From Cryptosporangium minutisporangium (lineage in GTDB: Bacteria > Actinomycetota > Actinomycetes > Mycobacteriales > Cryptosporangiaceae): a stretch of 64,000 nucleotides of DNA. The translations under genes and the position numbers were made by a program. Of this stretch, positions 52,512-61,487 are shown piece by piece. The stretch lies in contig NZ_BAAAYN010000023.1 in NCBI RefSeq assembly GCF_039536245.1, positions 254,875 to 318,874 of the forward strand, written 5' to 3'. The notes below the pieces were generated by a model that worked only from the letters and a program-made list of their open reading frames with translations, did not search any database and was not told the DNA's origin. Position 1 is the stretch's first letter, and every line of letters starts with the position of its first letter.

Positions 52512-52734
52512 GGCAACTCCTCGGGCCATCCACTCTAGAACTTGCCGACGACCGACGCTGGGCTCTCATGCGAATAATTCCTGGCCACGAAGTTGCACTC
52601 AAAGTTGCGCGGAGCGCGGCGCACTCTCCTGGCGCACTCTCCTGGCCGCGGCCAGCGTATTCGGCGAGGGCTGTGCTGGGGTGTCCGGCGCCCTGCGATG
52701 CTCACCTGGGTAGCTGGTGCAACGGGGGGTGAGA

Positions 52735-53418
52735 GTGTCAGGTCTGTATGACGAGATGATGGTCCTCATCGAGGCGCCCTTGTCCGCGCTGGTCGTGCCG
52801 CAGGTCCAGGTTCGATTCGATCGAGTGGTCGAGCGCTGGGACCTGCCCGAATCAGATCGTTCGGCGCTGCTGACGTGGGGACTACCCGTCGGGCCCGCAC
52901 TGCGCCCGGCGCCGCAACCCGGCGCGCTCCCTACGCTGAGACCCACCGTAGCTGGTGAGCGAGAACGTCAGCTGGTCTCGGGCGACGAACAGCTTTACCT
53001 GTTAGGAATCGATGGCACCGACACCGATCCGGAACTAATGGTTCAAGTCGGTGCGATCGCCGGCACCGGGCGAGTCATGGGCATCAGCGCGCGTCCGATG
53101 ACCGCCGATGACCTCGCTCCAGGGCTGCGCCCGTTCAAGCCAGACCTGTACTACCCGGCCGTCAGCCACTACAACGGATCGGTATCGGCGTTTGTCGAGG
53201 TCGCCTGGCGCTGGTATGCCGCCGACCGACTGATTGGAGACCATCCCGGACCCGACGACAGCGCGCCCCTCGAAGCGCATCACTGGTACTACGCAGAGTT
53301 GAAACTGTCGTGCGCAACCTTCCTCGCCCGGATGGCATTGCTCGATCCCACGCTAGGCGACAACGGCCTCGACTCAGCGTGGGCAGAAGAGATCTACGAG
53401 ATCCTCCACTGGTTCTAA
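52735..53418 (+). CDS. SUKH-like (SUKH-4 type) protein, possible orphan immunity protein
   Basis: About 227 residues from the GTG at 52735, which follows GGGGGGTGAGA. The order of motifs fits SUKH-4 immunity proteins: VERWDLPESDRSALLTWGLPVG near the N-terminus, a central beta section (ERQLVSGDEQLYLLGIDG), and YYPAVSHYNGSVSAFVEVAWRWY, similar to the NSSVxxFV element of that family. SUKH proteins neutralise cognate toxins in polymorphic toxin systems. No toxin gene is adjacent, so it may be an orphan or may act on a toxin elsewhere. Assignment is by motif memory only. Confidence 0.5.
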   Translation: MSGLYDEMMVLIEAPLSALVVPQVQVRFDRVVERWDLPESDRSALLTWGLPVGPALRPAPQPGALPTLRPTVAGERERQLVSGDEQLYLLGIDGTDTDPELMVQVGAIAGTGRVMGISARPMTADDLAPGLRPFKPDLYYPAVSHYNGSVSAFVEVAWRWYAADRLIGDHPGPDDSAPLEAHHWYYAELKLSCATFLARMALLDPTLGDNGLDSAWAEEIYEILHWF

Positions 53419-53577
53419 TGCGACAGAGATCCAAGCGGCGCATCGGGAACGTAGCCGCTGCGGGCCACACGATTGGCCCTTGCGCGACGTTCTCGCGAGA
53501 GGCACAGCTCTTACTGAGACGTGGAGCTGCCTCTGATTCTCGCCCGACTGGGCATCCGTCCAGTCGGTGGCCCAAGG

Positions 53578-56367
53578 TCACTCGTCGAGCTGTTGGAGCA
53601 GCTCGCCGATCTCCGCACGTAAACCGTGGTCCTCATCGGAGAGCAGCTCGAGGGCCGCGCTCAACGCGGTCCGGGCCTCCGCGGTTCGGCCGAGCTCGGC
53701 AAGGAGCCGGCCGTGCAGGGTGTGGGCCGCCGTGACTTGCAGCGTGGCGTCGAGCGCGACGAACAGCTCGGCCGACGTCGCGGCGTGGGTCACGGCGTCG
53801 TCGAGGCGGTTCAGCCGAGCCAGGACACGTGCGGTGTCGTAGTGCATCATGCCGAGCTCCCACGTCTTCGCGGGCGTCTCCTCGGCGATCGTGTCGCCGA
53901 GCTTCGCCGCAGCCTCCAGCGCGGCGAGGCTCCGCTCGGGGCGGCCGGCCCAGTGCCAGGACAGCCCGGCGCCGCGACGGTTGTGGAGGTGCCGGAGCAC
54001 GTCGTCGATCTCGGCGAACGCATCGGCGGCCTGCTCGTAGCGGATCGCGGCGGCTTCGTCGCGGTCGAGGCTGTCGAGAACATCGGCGGCGACGCCACGC
54101 GCCCGGCCCAGCGCGCCGTGCTCGCCGCGCACCGCGTACTCCTCGGCGGTCTCGTCCAGCAGTAGCAGCGCCTGTTCGTGGTAGCGGAGGTCGATGTAGC
54201 AGTCGGCCAGCAGGGACTTCGCGTCGAGCAACGTGTCGGCGTCCTCGTCGGCGGTCAGCGCGCCGATCGCCTCCTCGAGCGCGTCCACCGCCTCGTCCGG
54301 CCGCTCTCCGGCCAGGCACGCACGGGCCAAGTCGACCCGAACATGGCCCGCGGCGCGGGGAATGGCCGCGGCGTCGAGCGCGGTGACGGCGTCGGCGAAC
54401 GCCGCGGCGGCGTCGGCCGGACGCTCGAGCTGGAACGCCACCCGTCCCCGCAGCCCGAGGGCTTCCGCGCGCTCGACCGGGTCGGTGAGGCGCGCTGCCT
54501 CGCCGAGGAGCGCGTACGCGTCCTCCAGCTCGCCGCCGACCGCACGGAGCCGGCCGGCGAGCAGCTGCGCGTCGTGCAGGGCCTCGGCCGGCGCCAGCGG
54601 TGTGAACAGCGCGATCGCCCGGTCGGCGTGCTCCGCCGCCTCGGCGTAGTGGGCCGGTCCGAACTCGGTGAGCAGCTGAGCGAGCAGTTGCTCCGCGTCG
54701 GCTCGACGGGCGGGCGCGTCCGCGTCGGACGCCGAGTCAGCGATCGCCAGCGCGCGGCGAGCGGCTTCGACCGCTTCCTCCCGGCGACCGACGATCCAAC
54801 GGGCCTGCGAGAGCCGGAGGGCGGACGCGCACCGCTGCCCGGCGCTTCCCTCCGTGTCCACCAGCGCGGCCTCAATCTCGACGGCCGGTAAGCCCTCGTC
54901 CGCCCGGTCGGTCAGGCACAGCAGCAGCCCTCGCCGCTGCCGTGCCGCGGCCGCGCGGACGTCGTCGTGGCCGGCGAAGACGTCCGCGGCCTCCGACCAG
55001 AACCGGTCGGCAGCGGCCACGTCGCCGACCTGAGCCCGCTCGATGCCCGCGGCGATCAGGCGCCTTCCCCGCAGCACTCCGGTCGGCTCCGGGCAGAGCT
55101 CGTCGAAGCGCGCCCAAGCCGCCGCGATCGCGACGTCGTTGTCGAGGTATCCCTGCAGATCCGCCCAGTCGGCCAGTCCCTCGGGCGTCGCGGGCAGCTC
55201 GGGCGTCGGCCCGTCGGCCGCGCTCCCGACGGTCCCACCGGCCGGATCGCCTGACGACGCCGCCCGTCGGCGCGCGACCCCCGACAGCGGCAACGTGTCG
55301 GCCAGCGGTTCCGCTGCCAGCCGCTCGCGCGTCCGGATCCCCACCGCGGGCGTCCCGTTCCGCGCGTCGAACCGTGCGGCCAGCGCCAACGCTCGCGCAG
55401 CGAGCTCTTCCCCGAGCACGGCAGCCGAATGTTCCTCGCCGCCCCACCGAATGACGAGCTCGTCGTACCCGGCCGATGCGGTCTTCCGCAGCGCATCCGC
55501 CGCGGACGCGCTGAACACCAGGTCGGCCATTGGCGTCGCCGGGTCGTCCAGCCAACCGACGTGCCGCTGGATCAGCTCCACGGCCCGCGGCAGGTTGCCG
55601 GTCCGCGCGCAGAACGCCACGTGCTCGCCGATCAGCGCGAGGTCGCTGCGGGAGGTCTGCAGCTGCCGGTAGGCCCGTCGATGGGCGTCCGCCGCCTCGG
55701 TGTGCCTGCCGGTACGGACGAACGGCTCGAGCAACGCGGTCAGGATCGCCGCCGGCTGCTCGACGCAGGTCTGCGATCCGCTCAGCACCGGCGCCGCCAC
55801 CGTCATCGCGTCCTCGTACCGCCCGGCGACCATCAGGTGCCGCGCCTTCTGCGTGGGCTCGCACCCGATGCAGTCCGAGAACTCGCCGCGCGGCGCGGCG
55901 CACCACAGCCGGTACTGCTCCGCCGCGTCGGCCTCGTCCCCGAGGTGATCGGCCAGCTCGGTGCGGAGCATGTACACCGGGTTCAACGACTGACCAGCCA
56001 ACCGGTACCGACGCTCCATGTCGTCCAGCACCGCACGGGTCCGGTCGAGCGGAACCTCCGGAAACCCCGACAGCCCGCTGACCACGTACTTGAACGCCCA
56101 CATCAGCGAGTGGTCGTAGTGCGGGTCGGCGTCGCCACGGTCGTAGACCGACAGGCACCAGGCGAACGGCACGAACACCTTCGCTTTCTCACCGGCGTAG
56201 TTGTACGCCTTGATCGCGAGGATGCGTGCGGCGTACTGCAGATCGGCGAGCTGCTGGGCGTCCGCGTGCCGGATGACCTCTTCGACGGCGGCCACCTGCG
56301 CGCGCCCGTAGGGCATCTGCCAGGCCGTGCCGAGCAGGTGGCGCAGATCGTGCGGGGTGGGGTTCAT
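53578..56367 (-). CDS. Large TPR-repeat protein, partner of Hsp90
   Basis: A 929-residue, all-helical protein; ATG 56367 overlaps the Hsp90 stop by 4 bases. It consists of successive helix pairs with the TPR pattern (small residues at G/A positions), for example the region ADAEQLLAQLLTEFGPAHYAEAAEHADRAIALF and the C-terminal unit with HTLHGRLLAELGRTAEARTALSAALELL. The N-terminal 250 residues are less regular and hold clustered Cys (DCIGCEP near residue 175). It is cytosolic. The tight coupling with Hsp90 suggests a complex, comparable in outline to eukaryotic Hsp90 co-chaperones. What it recruits is unknown. Confidence 0.83.
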   Translation of the reverse strand: MNPTPHDLRHLLGTAWQMPYGRAQVAAVEEVIRHADAQQLADLQYAARILAIKAYNYAGEKAKVFVPFAWCLSVYDRGDADPHYDHSLMWAFKYVVSGLSGFPEVPLDRTRAVLDDMERRYRLAGQSLNPVYMLRTELADHLGDEADAAEQYRLWCAAPRGEFSDCIGCEPTQKARHLMVAGRYEDAMTVAAPVLSGSQTCVEQPAAILTALLEPFVRTGRHTEAADAHRRAYRQLQTSRSDLALIGEHVAFCARTGNLPRAVELIQRHVGWLDDPATPMADLVFSASAADALRKTASAGYDELVIRWGGEEHSAAVLGEELAARALALAARFDARNGTPAVGIRTRERLAAEPLADTLPLSGVARRRAASSGDPAGGTVGSAADGPTPELPATPEGLADWADLQGYLDNDVAIAAAWARFDELCPEPTGVLRGRRLIAAGIERAQVGDVAAADRFWSEAADVFAGHDDVRAAAARQRRGLLLCLTDRADEGLPAVEIEAALVDTEGSAGQRCASALRLSQARWIVGRREEAVEAARRALAIADSASDADAPARRADAEQLLAQLLTEFGPAHYAEAAEHADRAIALFTPLAPAEALHDAQLLAGRLRAVGGELEDAYALLGEAARLTDPVERAEALGLRGRVAFQLERPADAAAAFADAVTALDAAAIPRAAGHVRVDLARACLAGERPDEAVDALEEAIGALTADEDADTLLDAKSLLADCYIDLRYHEQALLLLDETAEEYAVRGEHGALGRARGVAADVLDSLDRDEAAAIRYEQAADAFAEIDDVLRHLHNRRGAGLSWHWAGRPERSLAALEAAAKLGDTIAEETPAKTWELGMMHYDTARVLARLNRLDDAVTHAATSAELFVALDATLQVTAAHTLHGRLLAELGRTAEARTALSAALELLSDEDHGLRAEIGELLQQLDE

Positions 56368-58142
56368 CGGTCGGTGTCTCCCATCGGCACGGCCTGCTCC
56401 AGCAGCCCGATGAACGAACGGTTGAGGAGCGCGGCGTCGGCTGGGCGGATCGGGTGGTAGCCCAGCAGCAGCGCCTGTCCGTAGAGCGCCTCGACGGCCA
56501 GCGCGACCAAGTGCGGATCGGTCAGTGCGCAGATCCGCCGGACCAGCGGGCTGCGGTGATTGAGCACGAGCTGCGGCCGTTCGTCGGTGGGCTTGTCGAA
56601 CGCGGAGAGGACGCCGGCCCACAGCTCGTCGACCTGATCGCGGGTCGCCCGCAGTTCCGCGCGGAACGCGGCGGACCGGTCGACGAGGTAGAGCACCGGT
56701 ACCGACGACGGCTCGAACGTGCGGAGGACGACCTCGCAGCCGAGTCGATCCATCGCGGTCTGCGCGGCCGCGAGGAACGGTCGCAGCGACAGCTCGACCT
56801 CCGGTTCCACCGAATCGAACCGGGTTGCGAGGTCGGTCGGGTCGAGCCGCTCGACGACGACGCCGTCGCCGAGGCCCGGTAGCCGCTCGATCAGCTCGCT
56901 GTCGTAGGTGTAGCCGCCGTTGACCACCGCGATGTCCTGCCCGGCCGCGACTCCGGCGAGTTGGCGGAAGTCGTCGGTCGTCGCGGTGTAGCGGATCACG
57001 CCGTAGCGGGCCCGGAAGTCGGCCAGCGGCATCCGGCCGACGTTCGTCTCCATCGGCCACCACTCGTCGACCAGCCGCAGCATGTCGTCGTCGTGCAGCG
57101 CCAACGCCTTCACGCCGAGGTGGTGGATCTCGAGGAACTTCGTCAACCGCGCCGGCGCGCTGTGAGCCAGCCCGACCAGCCAGCCGCGCAGCCGGTCGCC
57201 GATCGCGTCCCGGACCCGGTCGAGCAGCCCGTCCGCGTAGAGCGCCTCACGGCTGGCGGTCGGGCGCAGTTCGGTGGCGTCGACGACGCAGCGGGCGAAG
57301 AAGGCCCAGTCCGGTAGCAGCCCTTCCGCGGTCTCGGAGAGCAGCATCCGCTTGAGGTAGACGCGGTGGCCGCCGCGGTCGGCAGGGTTGGTCGCGACCG
57401 GCAGTACATATGCGACGCCGGTGAGACCGGCCTCGGGAACGTCGAGGTCCACCACGTCGAACGGTGTGATGCCCAGCGTTTCCTGGGCGTAGCCGACGAG
57501 CGCTGCCCTGCGCTCGGCGTCACCCCAGCCGTCGATCCGCCAAGGCAGAACGGACCCGGTCGCCGGCTCGCCGTCGACCGTGACCTCGAACGGCAGGATC
57601 GCTCCGTAGTGCGCGACCAGCTCGGCCACCGTCACCGGCCGGAACCACTGCTCGGCTCCGCGACGCGCGACGAGCGTGACGGTCGTCCCGGTCTCCGCGC
57701 GGTCGGTCGGGCCGACCCGGTACGTGCCATCCGAGCGCCCGACCCACTCGACGGCGGCGCACCCCTCCGCGCGGGTGACCACCCGCACCTCGTCGGCGAC
57801 GAGGAACGCCGACAGCAGTCCGATGCCGAACTGACCGAGGAACTCGTGGCGCGCGAAGCCGATCTCGTCGCGCTTGGAGCTCCGGCCGATGGTCGCGAGG
57901 AACTCGTGCACCTGCGTCTCGGTCAGGCCAACGCCGGTGTCGACGACGGTGAGCGTCTCACCGTCCGTCGTGAGCGCGATCCGTGCCGGTGCCGCCGGAT
58001 CGGACGCTCGCCGCGCGGTGATCGCGTCCACCGCGTTTTGCAGCAGTTCCCGGATGTAGACCCGAGGGCTGGAGTACAGATGGTGGCTCAGCAGGTCGAC
58101 CATCCCACGCAGATCGACCTTGAACGTTCGTTGCCCGGACAC
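56364..58142 (-). CDS. Hsp90 (HtpG-like) chaperone, short actinobacterial form
   Basis: A 592-residue protein starting at the GTG of 58142, preceded by GGAGGAAACGC. The ATP-binding Bergerat fold is intact: RELLQNAVDAI (Glu32, Asn36, Asp39), DTGVGLT (68-74) and GQFGIGLLSAF (103-113). In the middle domain VYLKRMLLSE and the segment LRPTASREAL match the HtpG family. The C-terminal domain is divergent and ends GDTDR, without MEEVD. It is an ATP-driven chaperone for unknown clients. Downstream and upstream genes both encode helical-repeat proteins on the same strand, which suggests a dedicated complex rather than a general stress chaperone. Confidence 0.9.
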   Translation of the reverse strand: MSGQRTFKVDLRGMVDLLSHHLYSSPRVYIRELLQNAVDAITARRASDPAAPARIALTTDGETLTVVDTGVGLTETQVHEFLATIGRSSKRDEIGFARHEFLGQFGIGLLSAFLVADEVRVVTRAEGCAAVEWVGRSDGTYRVGPTDRAETGTTVTLVARRGAEQWFRPVTVAELVAHYGAILPFEVTVDGEPATGSVLPWRIDGWGDAERRAALVGYAQETLGITPFDVVDLDVPEAGLTGVAYVLPVATNPADRGGHRVYLKRMLLSETAEGLLPDWAFFARCVVDATELRPTASREALYADGLLDRVRDAIGDRLRGWLVGLAHSAPARLTKFLEIHHLGVKALALHDDDMLRLVDEWWPMETNVGRMPLADFRARYGVIRYTATTDDFRQLAGVAAGQDIAVVNGGYTYDSELIERLPGLGDGVVVERLDPTDLATRFDSVEPEVELSLRPFLAAAQTAMDRLGCEVVLRTFEPSSVPVLYLVDRSAAFRAELRATRDQVDELWAGVLSAFDKPTDERPQLVLNHRSPLVRRICALTDPHLVALAVEALYGQALLLGYHPIRPADAALLNRSFIGLLEQAVPMGDTDR

Positions 58143-58230
58143 GCGTTTCCTCCGGATCGGCCGGCGCCCCGCATCGCGAGAGGCGAAGGCATTCTGTCGC
58201 AGCCCGGCAACCTGATTCCGGCTGGTCCGC

Positions 58231-59271
58231 TTACGGCCCCGGTACGTCGTGCGAAGGGCCATCGGTCGCCGTCTGGACGCGAACGGGCACGTCGCGGGCC
58301 AGCGTCGTCAGTTCCCGCCGCAAATTGGGTGTGCGGACCGCCTTGCGTACGCGATCGAGCGTCGCCTGCTCGCCGATCGCCGGCCACAGGGAGAACAGCA
58401 GTCCGTCACGGGCGCGCATGGTGGCCTTGTCGGTGGTCGGGTCGACGGCGATGATTCGGTCCACGGTCTGGTCCAGGAGCGGATGGTTGCTCTCAGGATC
58501 TCTACCGGTGGCCTTCCGCAGCGCCTGTGCGAGCACGCCGAGCTCGTCGATCTCCGAGAGAACGCCCGCGGCCTCCCCGGTCAAGACGCGGGAGAGCCCC
58601 TCGACGTCGGCGCCGAACGCACTGAACGCGTTCTGGGCGAAACTGGGGCCTAGCCGCTTGTCCCGAGTCACCGCCAGCGCGGCCCGCCAGCCTTCGGCGC
58701 GTGCGACCCCGGCTACCAGACTCATCTTGAGGCTGACCATCCCGTCGCGGCTCTGCGTGGCGGAGTAGCGGCTCCAACCGGCGAAGAACCCCGCCACGTC
58801 TCCTCGGTCGGCGAGTACGGCGGCGACGTCGCGGTGGCCGGCCCACGACGTGCCGCCCGTGATCCGATCGGCGGCCTCGAGGGCACCGGCGAGGTCGTCG
58901 GCGGCGAGACGGTTCAGGACCTGTTGCCGTCGGATCCTGCACGACTGCGGCAGGAGCGGGATCAGCGCATCGATGTCGGAATCGTCCAGCGCCCCGACCG
59001 CGAGCAGGGCGCAGGCTGCGTCGGCGAACCGGAAGCCACCCGGCCTGGACAACGACCGCACCACTCCGCGGTAGGTCCGCGGTGTTCCCAGGATTCTGGT
59101 GACTGTCCGCGGCCCGTCGCCAGTTGCCGGAAGCCGGGCGACGAGTTCGCGGATCAGGCGTTCGCGCGGCGCGACGCGGGAAGCAGGCACCGGATAGGGA
59201 GGTTTGGCGGCGGCCTCGCGCTCGGCTGCCGTCACCGGAGCCGTTAATCCTTGGACCACCACGTCCCGCAC
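58231..59271 (-). CDS. Helical protein upstream of Hsp90
   Basis: About 346 residues from the GTG at 59271, which has AGAGGA six bases upstream; an ATG at 59298 lacks one. The middle is a run of helix-turn-helix units (NRLAADDLAGALEAADRI, DVAAVLADRGDVAGFFAGW, RAEGWRAALAVTRDKRLG) like a TPR or HEAT-type solenoid. There is a conserved-looking charged C-terminus. No family named. It lies 88 bases upstream of the Hsp90 gene, same strand, and so likely shares its transcript. The gap may contain a second promoter. Confidence 0.75.
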   Translation of the reverse strand: MRDVVVQGLTAPVTAAEREAAAKPPYPVPASRVAPRERLIRELVARLPATGDGPRTVTRILGTPRTYRGVVRSLSRPGGFRFADAACALLAVGALDDSDIDALIPLLPQSCRIRRQQVLNRLAADDLAGALEAADRITGGTSWAGHRDVAAVLADRGDVAGFFAGWSRYSATQSRDGMVSLKMSLVAGVARAEGWRAALAVTRDKRLGPSFAQNAFSAFGADVEGLSRVLTGEAAGVLSEIDELGVLAQALRKATGRDPESNHPLLDQTVDRIIAVDPTTDKATMRARDGLLFSLWPAIGEQATLDRVRKAVRTPNLRRELTTLARDVPVRVQTATDGPSHDVPGP

Positions 59272-59441
59272 GATCGATCCTCTCGAACTGTCCCGCATCC
59301 CCCACGATTACAGCGACCACCAGCAACCCGCGCGGCCCGCCCGGGTTGTGGCCCAGGTCACACTCTCGGACGTCGAGCAGGCGCAGCCGGCTCCGACACC
59401 CTGCCGAGAAGAGTTCGTCGCACTGCTTCTGGAGGTTCCCG

Positions 59442-60053
59442 GTGTCGGACACCACGTGCCACATGTCGATCTCTCTGGACGGCTTCGTCGCCGGGCCTGG
59501 CCAGAGCCGCGAGCAGCCCCTGGGCAAGCGAGGTCTGGAGCTGCACACCTGGCACATCGGCGACCCGCGGGCCAACGACGCCGACAAGATCGCGAACGAG
59601 TGGCTCATGCGCCCGCGTGGCGCGTACGTGATGGGTCGCAACATGTACGGCCCGATCCGCGGGGACTGGGACGAGGAATGGACCGGGTGGTGGGGCGCCG
59701 AGCCGCCGTATCACGCGCCGGTGTTCGTGCTGAGCCACCACGCACACGACCCGATCCGGATGGACGGCGGGACGACGTTCCACTTCGTCACCGAGGGCTT
59801 CGACGCGGCCTACGCCGCGGCGCGCCAGGCCGCCGGCGACCAGGGCGTGGACATCGCCGGTGGGGCCTCGACCGTCCGGCAGGCACTGATCGCCGGCGTG
59901 ATCGACGAGCTCACACTCGACGTCGCACCGGTTCTGCTCGGTTCCGGCGAGCGCATCTTCGACGGCGTCGAATCGTTCGGGTTCGAACCCGTCGAGGTGC
60001 TTCACTCACCGCTCGCCACCCACATCCGATACCGCCGGACGGAGATCCGCTAG
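59442..60053 (+). CDS. Dihydrofolate-reductase-like (RibD C-terminal) protein
   Basis: A 203-residue reductase-like protein. The GTG at 59442 with GGAGG upstream is the best start: it yields the family opening TCHMSISLDGFVAGPGQ. Other conserved parts are PRGAYVMGRNMYGPI, VFVLSHHAHDP, DIAGGASTVRQALIAGVIDELTLDVAPVLLGSGERIF. These belong to the RibD-C/DHFR superfamily of NADPH-dependent reductases, often stress- or antibiotic-linked in actinobacteria. True substrate unknown. Its 5' neighbour is divergent with a gap of 170 bases, so no operon partner is evident. Confidence 0.87.
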   Translation: MSDTTCHMSISLDGFVAGPGQSREQPLGKRGLELHTWHIGDPRANDADKIANEWLMRPRGAYVMGRNMYGPIRGDWDEEWTGWWGAEPPYHAPVFVLSHHAHDPIRMDGGTTFHFVTEGFDAAYAAARQAAGDQGVDIAGGASTVRQALIAGVIDELTLDVAPVLLGSGERIFDGVESFGFEPVEVLHSPLATHIRYRRTEIR

Positions 60054-60133
60054 GGCAATCGACGCCCGCTACCTCAACGGCATCCACCTGCTCGCCGCCC
60101 CGTCCGCGATCGCGGAGCAGCGTTCGACGGAGG

Positions 60134-60454
60134 TCAGTGGGCGGCGCCGAGCTCGACGAGGAGGACGCCTCCGACGATGAGCACGATGCCGCCGAGCATG
60201 ACGACGGTGAGGGGTTCTTCGAACAGGACGCGGGCGGCGATCGCGGTGAGGGCGACGCCACTGGCAGCCCAGATCCCGTAGCCGACGCCGAGCGCGAGAC
60301 CGTGGTCGAGCGCCAGCGACAGTTGGGCGAAGGCACCGACGTAGCCGATGAGTACGCCGACGTACCAGGCGGAGCGCCCGGTGGAGGCGGCGCGGAGAGA
60401 GAGGGTGCCGCCGAGTTCGAACAGGATGGCGGCGGCGAGGAAAGCCCACTGCAT
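60134..60454 (-). CDS. SMR efflux subunit 2
   Basis: A 106-residue four-helix transporter of the small multidrug resistance family. Glu13 in AILFELGGTLSLR is the proton- and drug-binding carboxylate; GVGYGIWAASGVALTA is the conserved helix-3 segment, and LIVGGVLLVELG closes helix 4. ATG 60454 overlaps the previous stop by 4 bases. It is shorter and more divergent than its partner; the pair suggests a heterodimeric exporter. Substrate, from family knowledge, would be quaternary ammonium or guanidinium compounds. Confidence 0.88.
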   Translation of the reverse strand: MQWAFLAAAILFELGGTLSLRAASTGRSAWYVGVLIGYVGAFAQLSLALDHGLALGVGYGIWAASGVALTAIAARVLFEEPLTVVMLGGIVLIVGGVLLVELGAAH

Positions 60455-60813
60455 CAGCTGACTCCGGTTTCGAGGCGTGCCTGCTTGGCGTGGGCGGCTT
60501 GGGAGCCCAGTTCGACGAGGAGGACGCCACCGATGATGAGCAGCAGGCCCCCGGCCATGACGAGGGTGAAGGGCTCGTCGTAGATGAGCGCGGAGAGGAC
60601 CGCGGTACTCGCGACGCCGAGAGCGGCCCAGATGCCGTAGGCCACACCGATGCCCATTCCCTGACGGAGGACGCCGGTGATCAGGATGAAGGATGCGGTG
60701 TAGCCAACGACGACCAACACGTAGAGGGCGGGGTGGTCGAGGGCGCCCTTGAGGGACAGCGTGGCGACGACTTCGCTGGCGATCGCACCGACCAGCAGCA
60801 GCCATTTGGTCAT
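60454..60813 (-). CDS. SMR efflux subunit 1
   Basis: A 119-residue SMR protein. Glu14 in ASEVVATLSLKG is the essential carboxylate, and GVAYGIWAALGVASTA the helix-3 signature; a short basic tail (AHAKQARLE) extends the C-terminus. The start ATG at 60813 overlaps the tetR stop by 4 bases and its own stop overlaps the second subunit. Paired SMR genes commonly encode antiparallel heterodimers. Expression should depend on the TetR operator upstream of the operon. Confidence 0.9.
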   Translation of the reverse strand: MTKWLLLVGAIASEVVATLSLKGALDHPALYVLVVVGYTASFILITGVLRQGMGIGVAYGIWAALGVASTAVLSALIYDEPFTLVMAGGLLLIIGGVLLVELGSQAAHAKQARLETGVS

Positions 60814-61373
60814 GAGTCGATTCCGTTCAGCAGTTCGAGTGCGATGGCAAGCAGCGCCGGGCGGTCGGCGGCGGGCAGCGGCAGGACGTTGCTGGCGTCG
60901 GCGAACCAGCAGCCGTCGGCGATGAAGCGCAGCGCGTGCAGGCGAGCGCGGTGCTCGGCGGGAAGGTCGGCGGGGACTTCGATCCAGGCGCGGAGCCGGT
61001 CGGTCCAGCGGACGATCATGCGGTCCCGTAGTTTCGGGTCGCTGAGTATGACCAGGTCGGCCGCGTCGTGAGTGCTGGTGAGTGCCCACCGCAGGTAGGC
61101 AGTGAGCCGTTCGGCCGTAGTGGGCGTCGATACCGAGGGCTCGGGTAGCAGGGCGAAGAGTTCGCGCTCGTAGCCGTCGACCAGGTGGTCGACCATCGCC
61201 GTGATGAGCGCTTCCTTGGTCGGGAAGTGGTACATCAGCCCGGGTTTGCTCAGGCCGGCGGCGCGGGCGGCCGATTCCAGCGACAGGGCTCCGCCGACAC
61301 GGAGCAGGTCGAGGGCGTGGTCCAACGCCGCCTCCCGCTGGGAGGGCCGGTGCGGAGCATTCCCGAGCGTCAT
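60810..61373 (-). CDS. TetR-family regulator of the SMR operon
   Basis: A 187-residue repressor beginning at ATG 61373. HTH: REAALDHALDLLRVGGALSLESAARAAGLSKPGLMYHFPTKEALITA. The remaining helices carry a Trp-rich pocket (LRWALTS, RWTDRLRAW, DGCWFADASN), suited to a cationic lipophilic ligand. It is first in an operon with the two SMR genes and overlaps the first of them. The operator ahead of it overlaps a likely promoter, so the whole operon is probably induced by its own substrates. Confidence 0.9.
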   Translation of the reverse strand: MTLGNAPHRPSQREAALDHALDLLRVGGALSLESAARAAGLSKPGLMYHFPTKEALITAMVDHLVDGYERELFALLPEPSVSTPTTAERLTAYLRWALTSTHDAADLVILSDPKLRDRMIVRWTDRLRAWIEVPADLPAEHRARLHALRFIADGCWFADASNVLPLPAADRPALLAIALELLNGIDS

Positions 61374-61376
61374 ATG

Positions 61377-61406
61377 CTTACTATACCATCCGGTTGGTAA
61401 AGTAAG
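61377..61406 (-). promoter_or_regulatory. TetR operator and promoter of the SMR operon
   Basis: CTTACTATACCA (61377-61388) and TTGGTAAAGTAAG (61394-61406) form a long interrupted palindrome with a 5-base centre and only one mismatch in the arms. On the reverse strand TATAGT (61380-61385) is the -10 box, 7 bases before the ATG, so the mRNA may be leaderless and the repressor would cover the promoter. Confidence 0.75.
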
Positions 61407-61487
61407 TTGGCCAGAACGGTTCCCTGAAAGCGAAGTTTGTCCCAGTCCTGGTCGGGTACCCCACCCGGACGCAGAAAGGGGGTATCG

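Noticed and set aside
52618-52643. Two perfect tandem copies of the 13-base unit GGCGCACTCTCCT
   Set aside because: Only two copies and no spacer, so neither a CRISPR nor a repeat array; most likely a simple local duplication.
56364-58142. MEEVD-type TPR docking tail on Hsp90
   Set aside because: The C-terminus reads QAVPMGDTDR; there is no EEVD-like ending, so the eukaryotic docking mode is not supported.
60103-60116. Perfect 14-base palindrome TCCGCGATCGCGGA between convergent genes
   Set aside because: No loop can form without losing central pairs and CGATCG-containing palindromes occur by chance in high-GC DNA.
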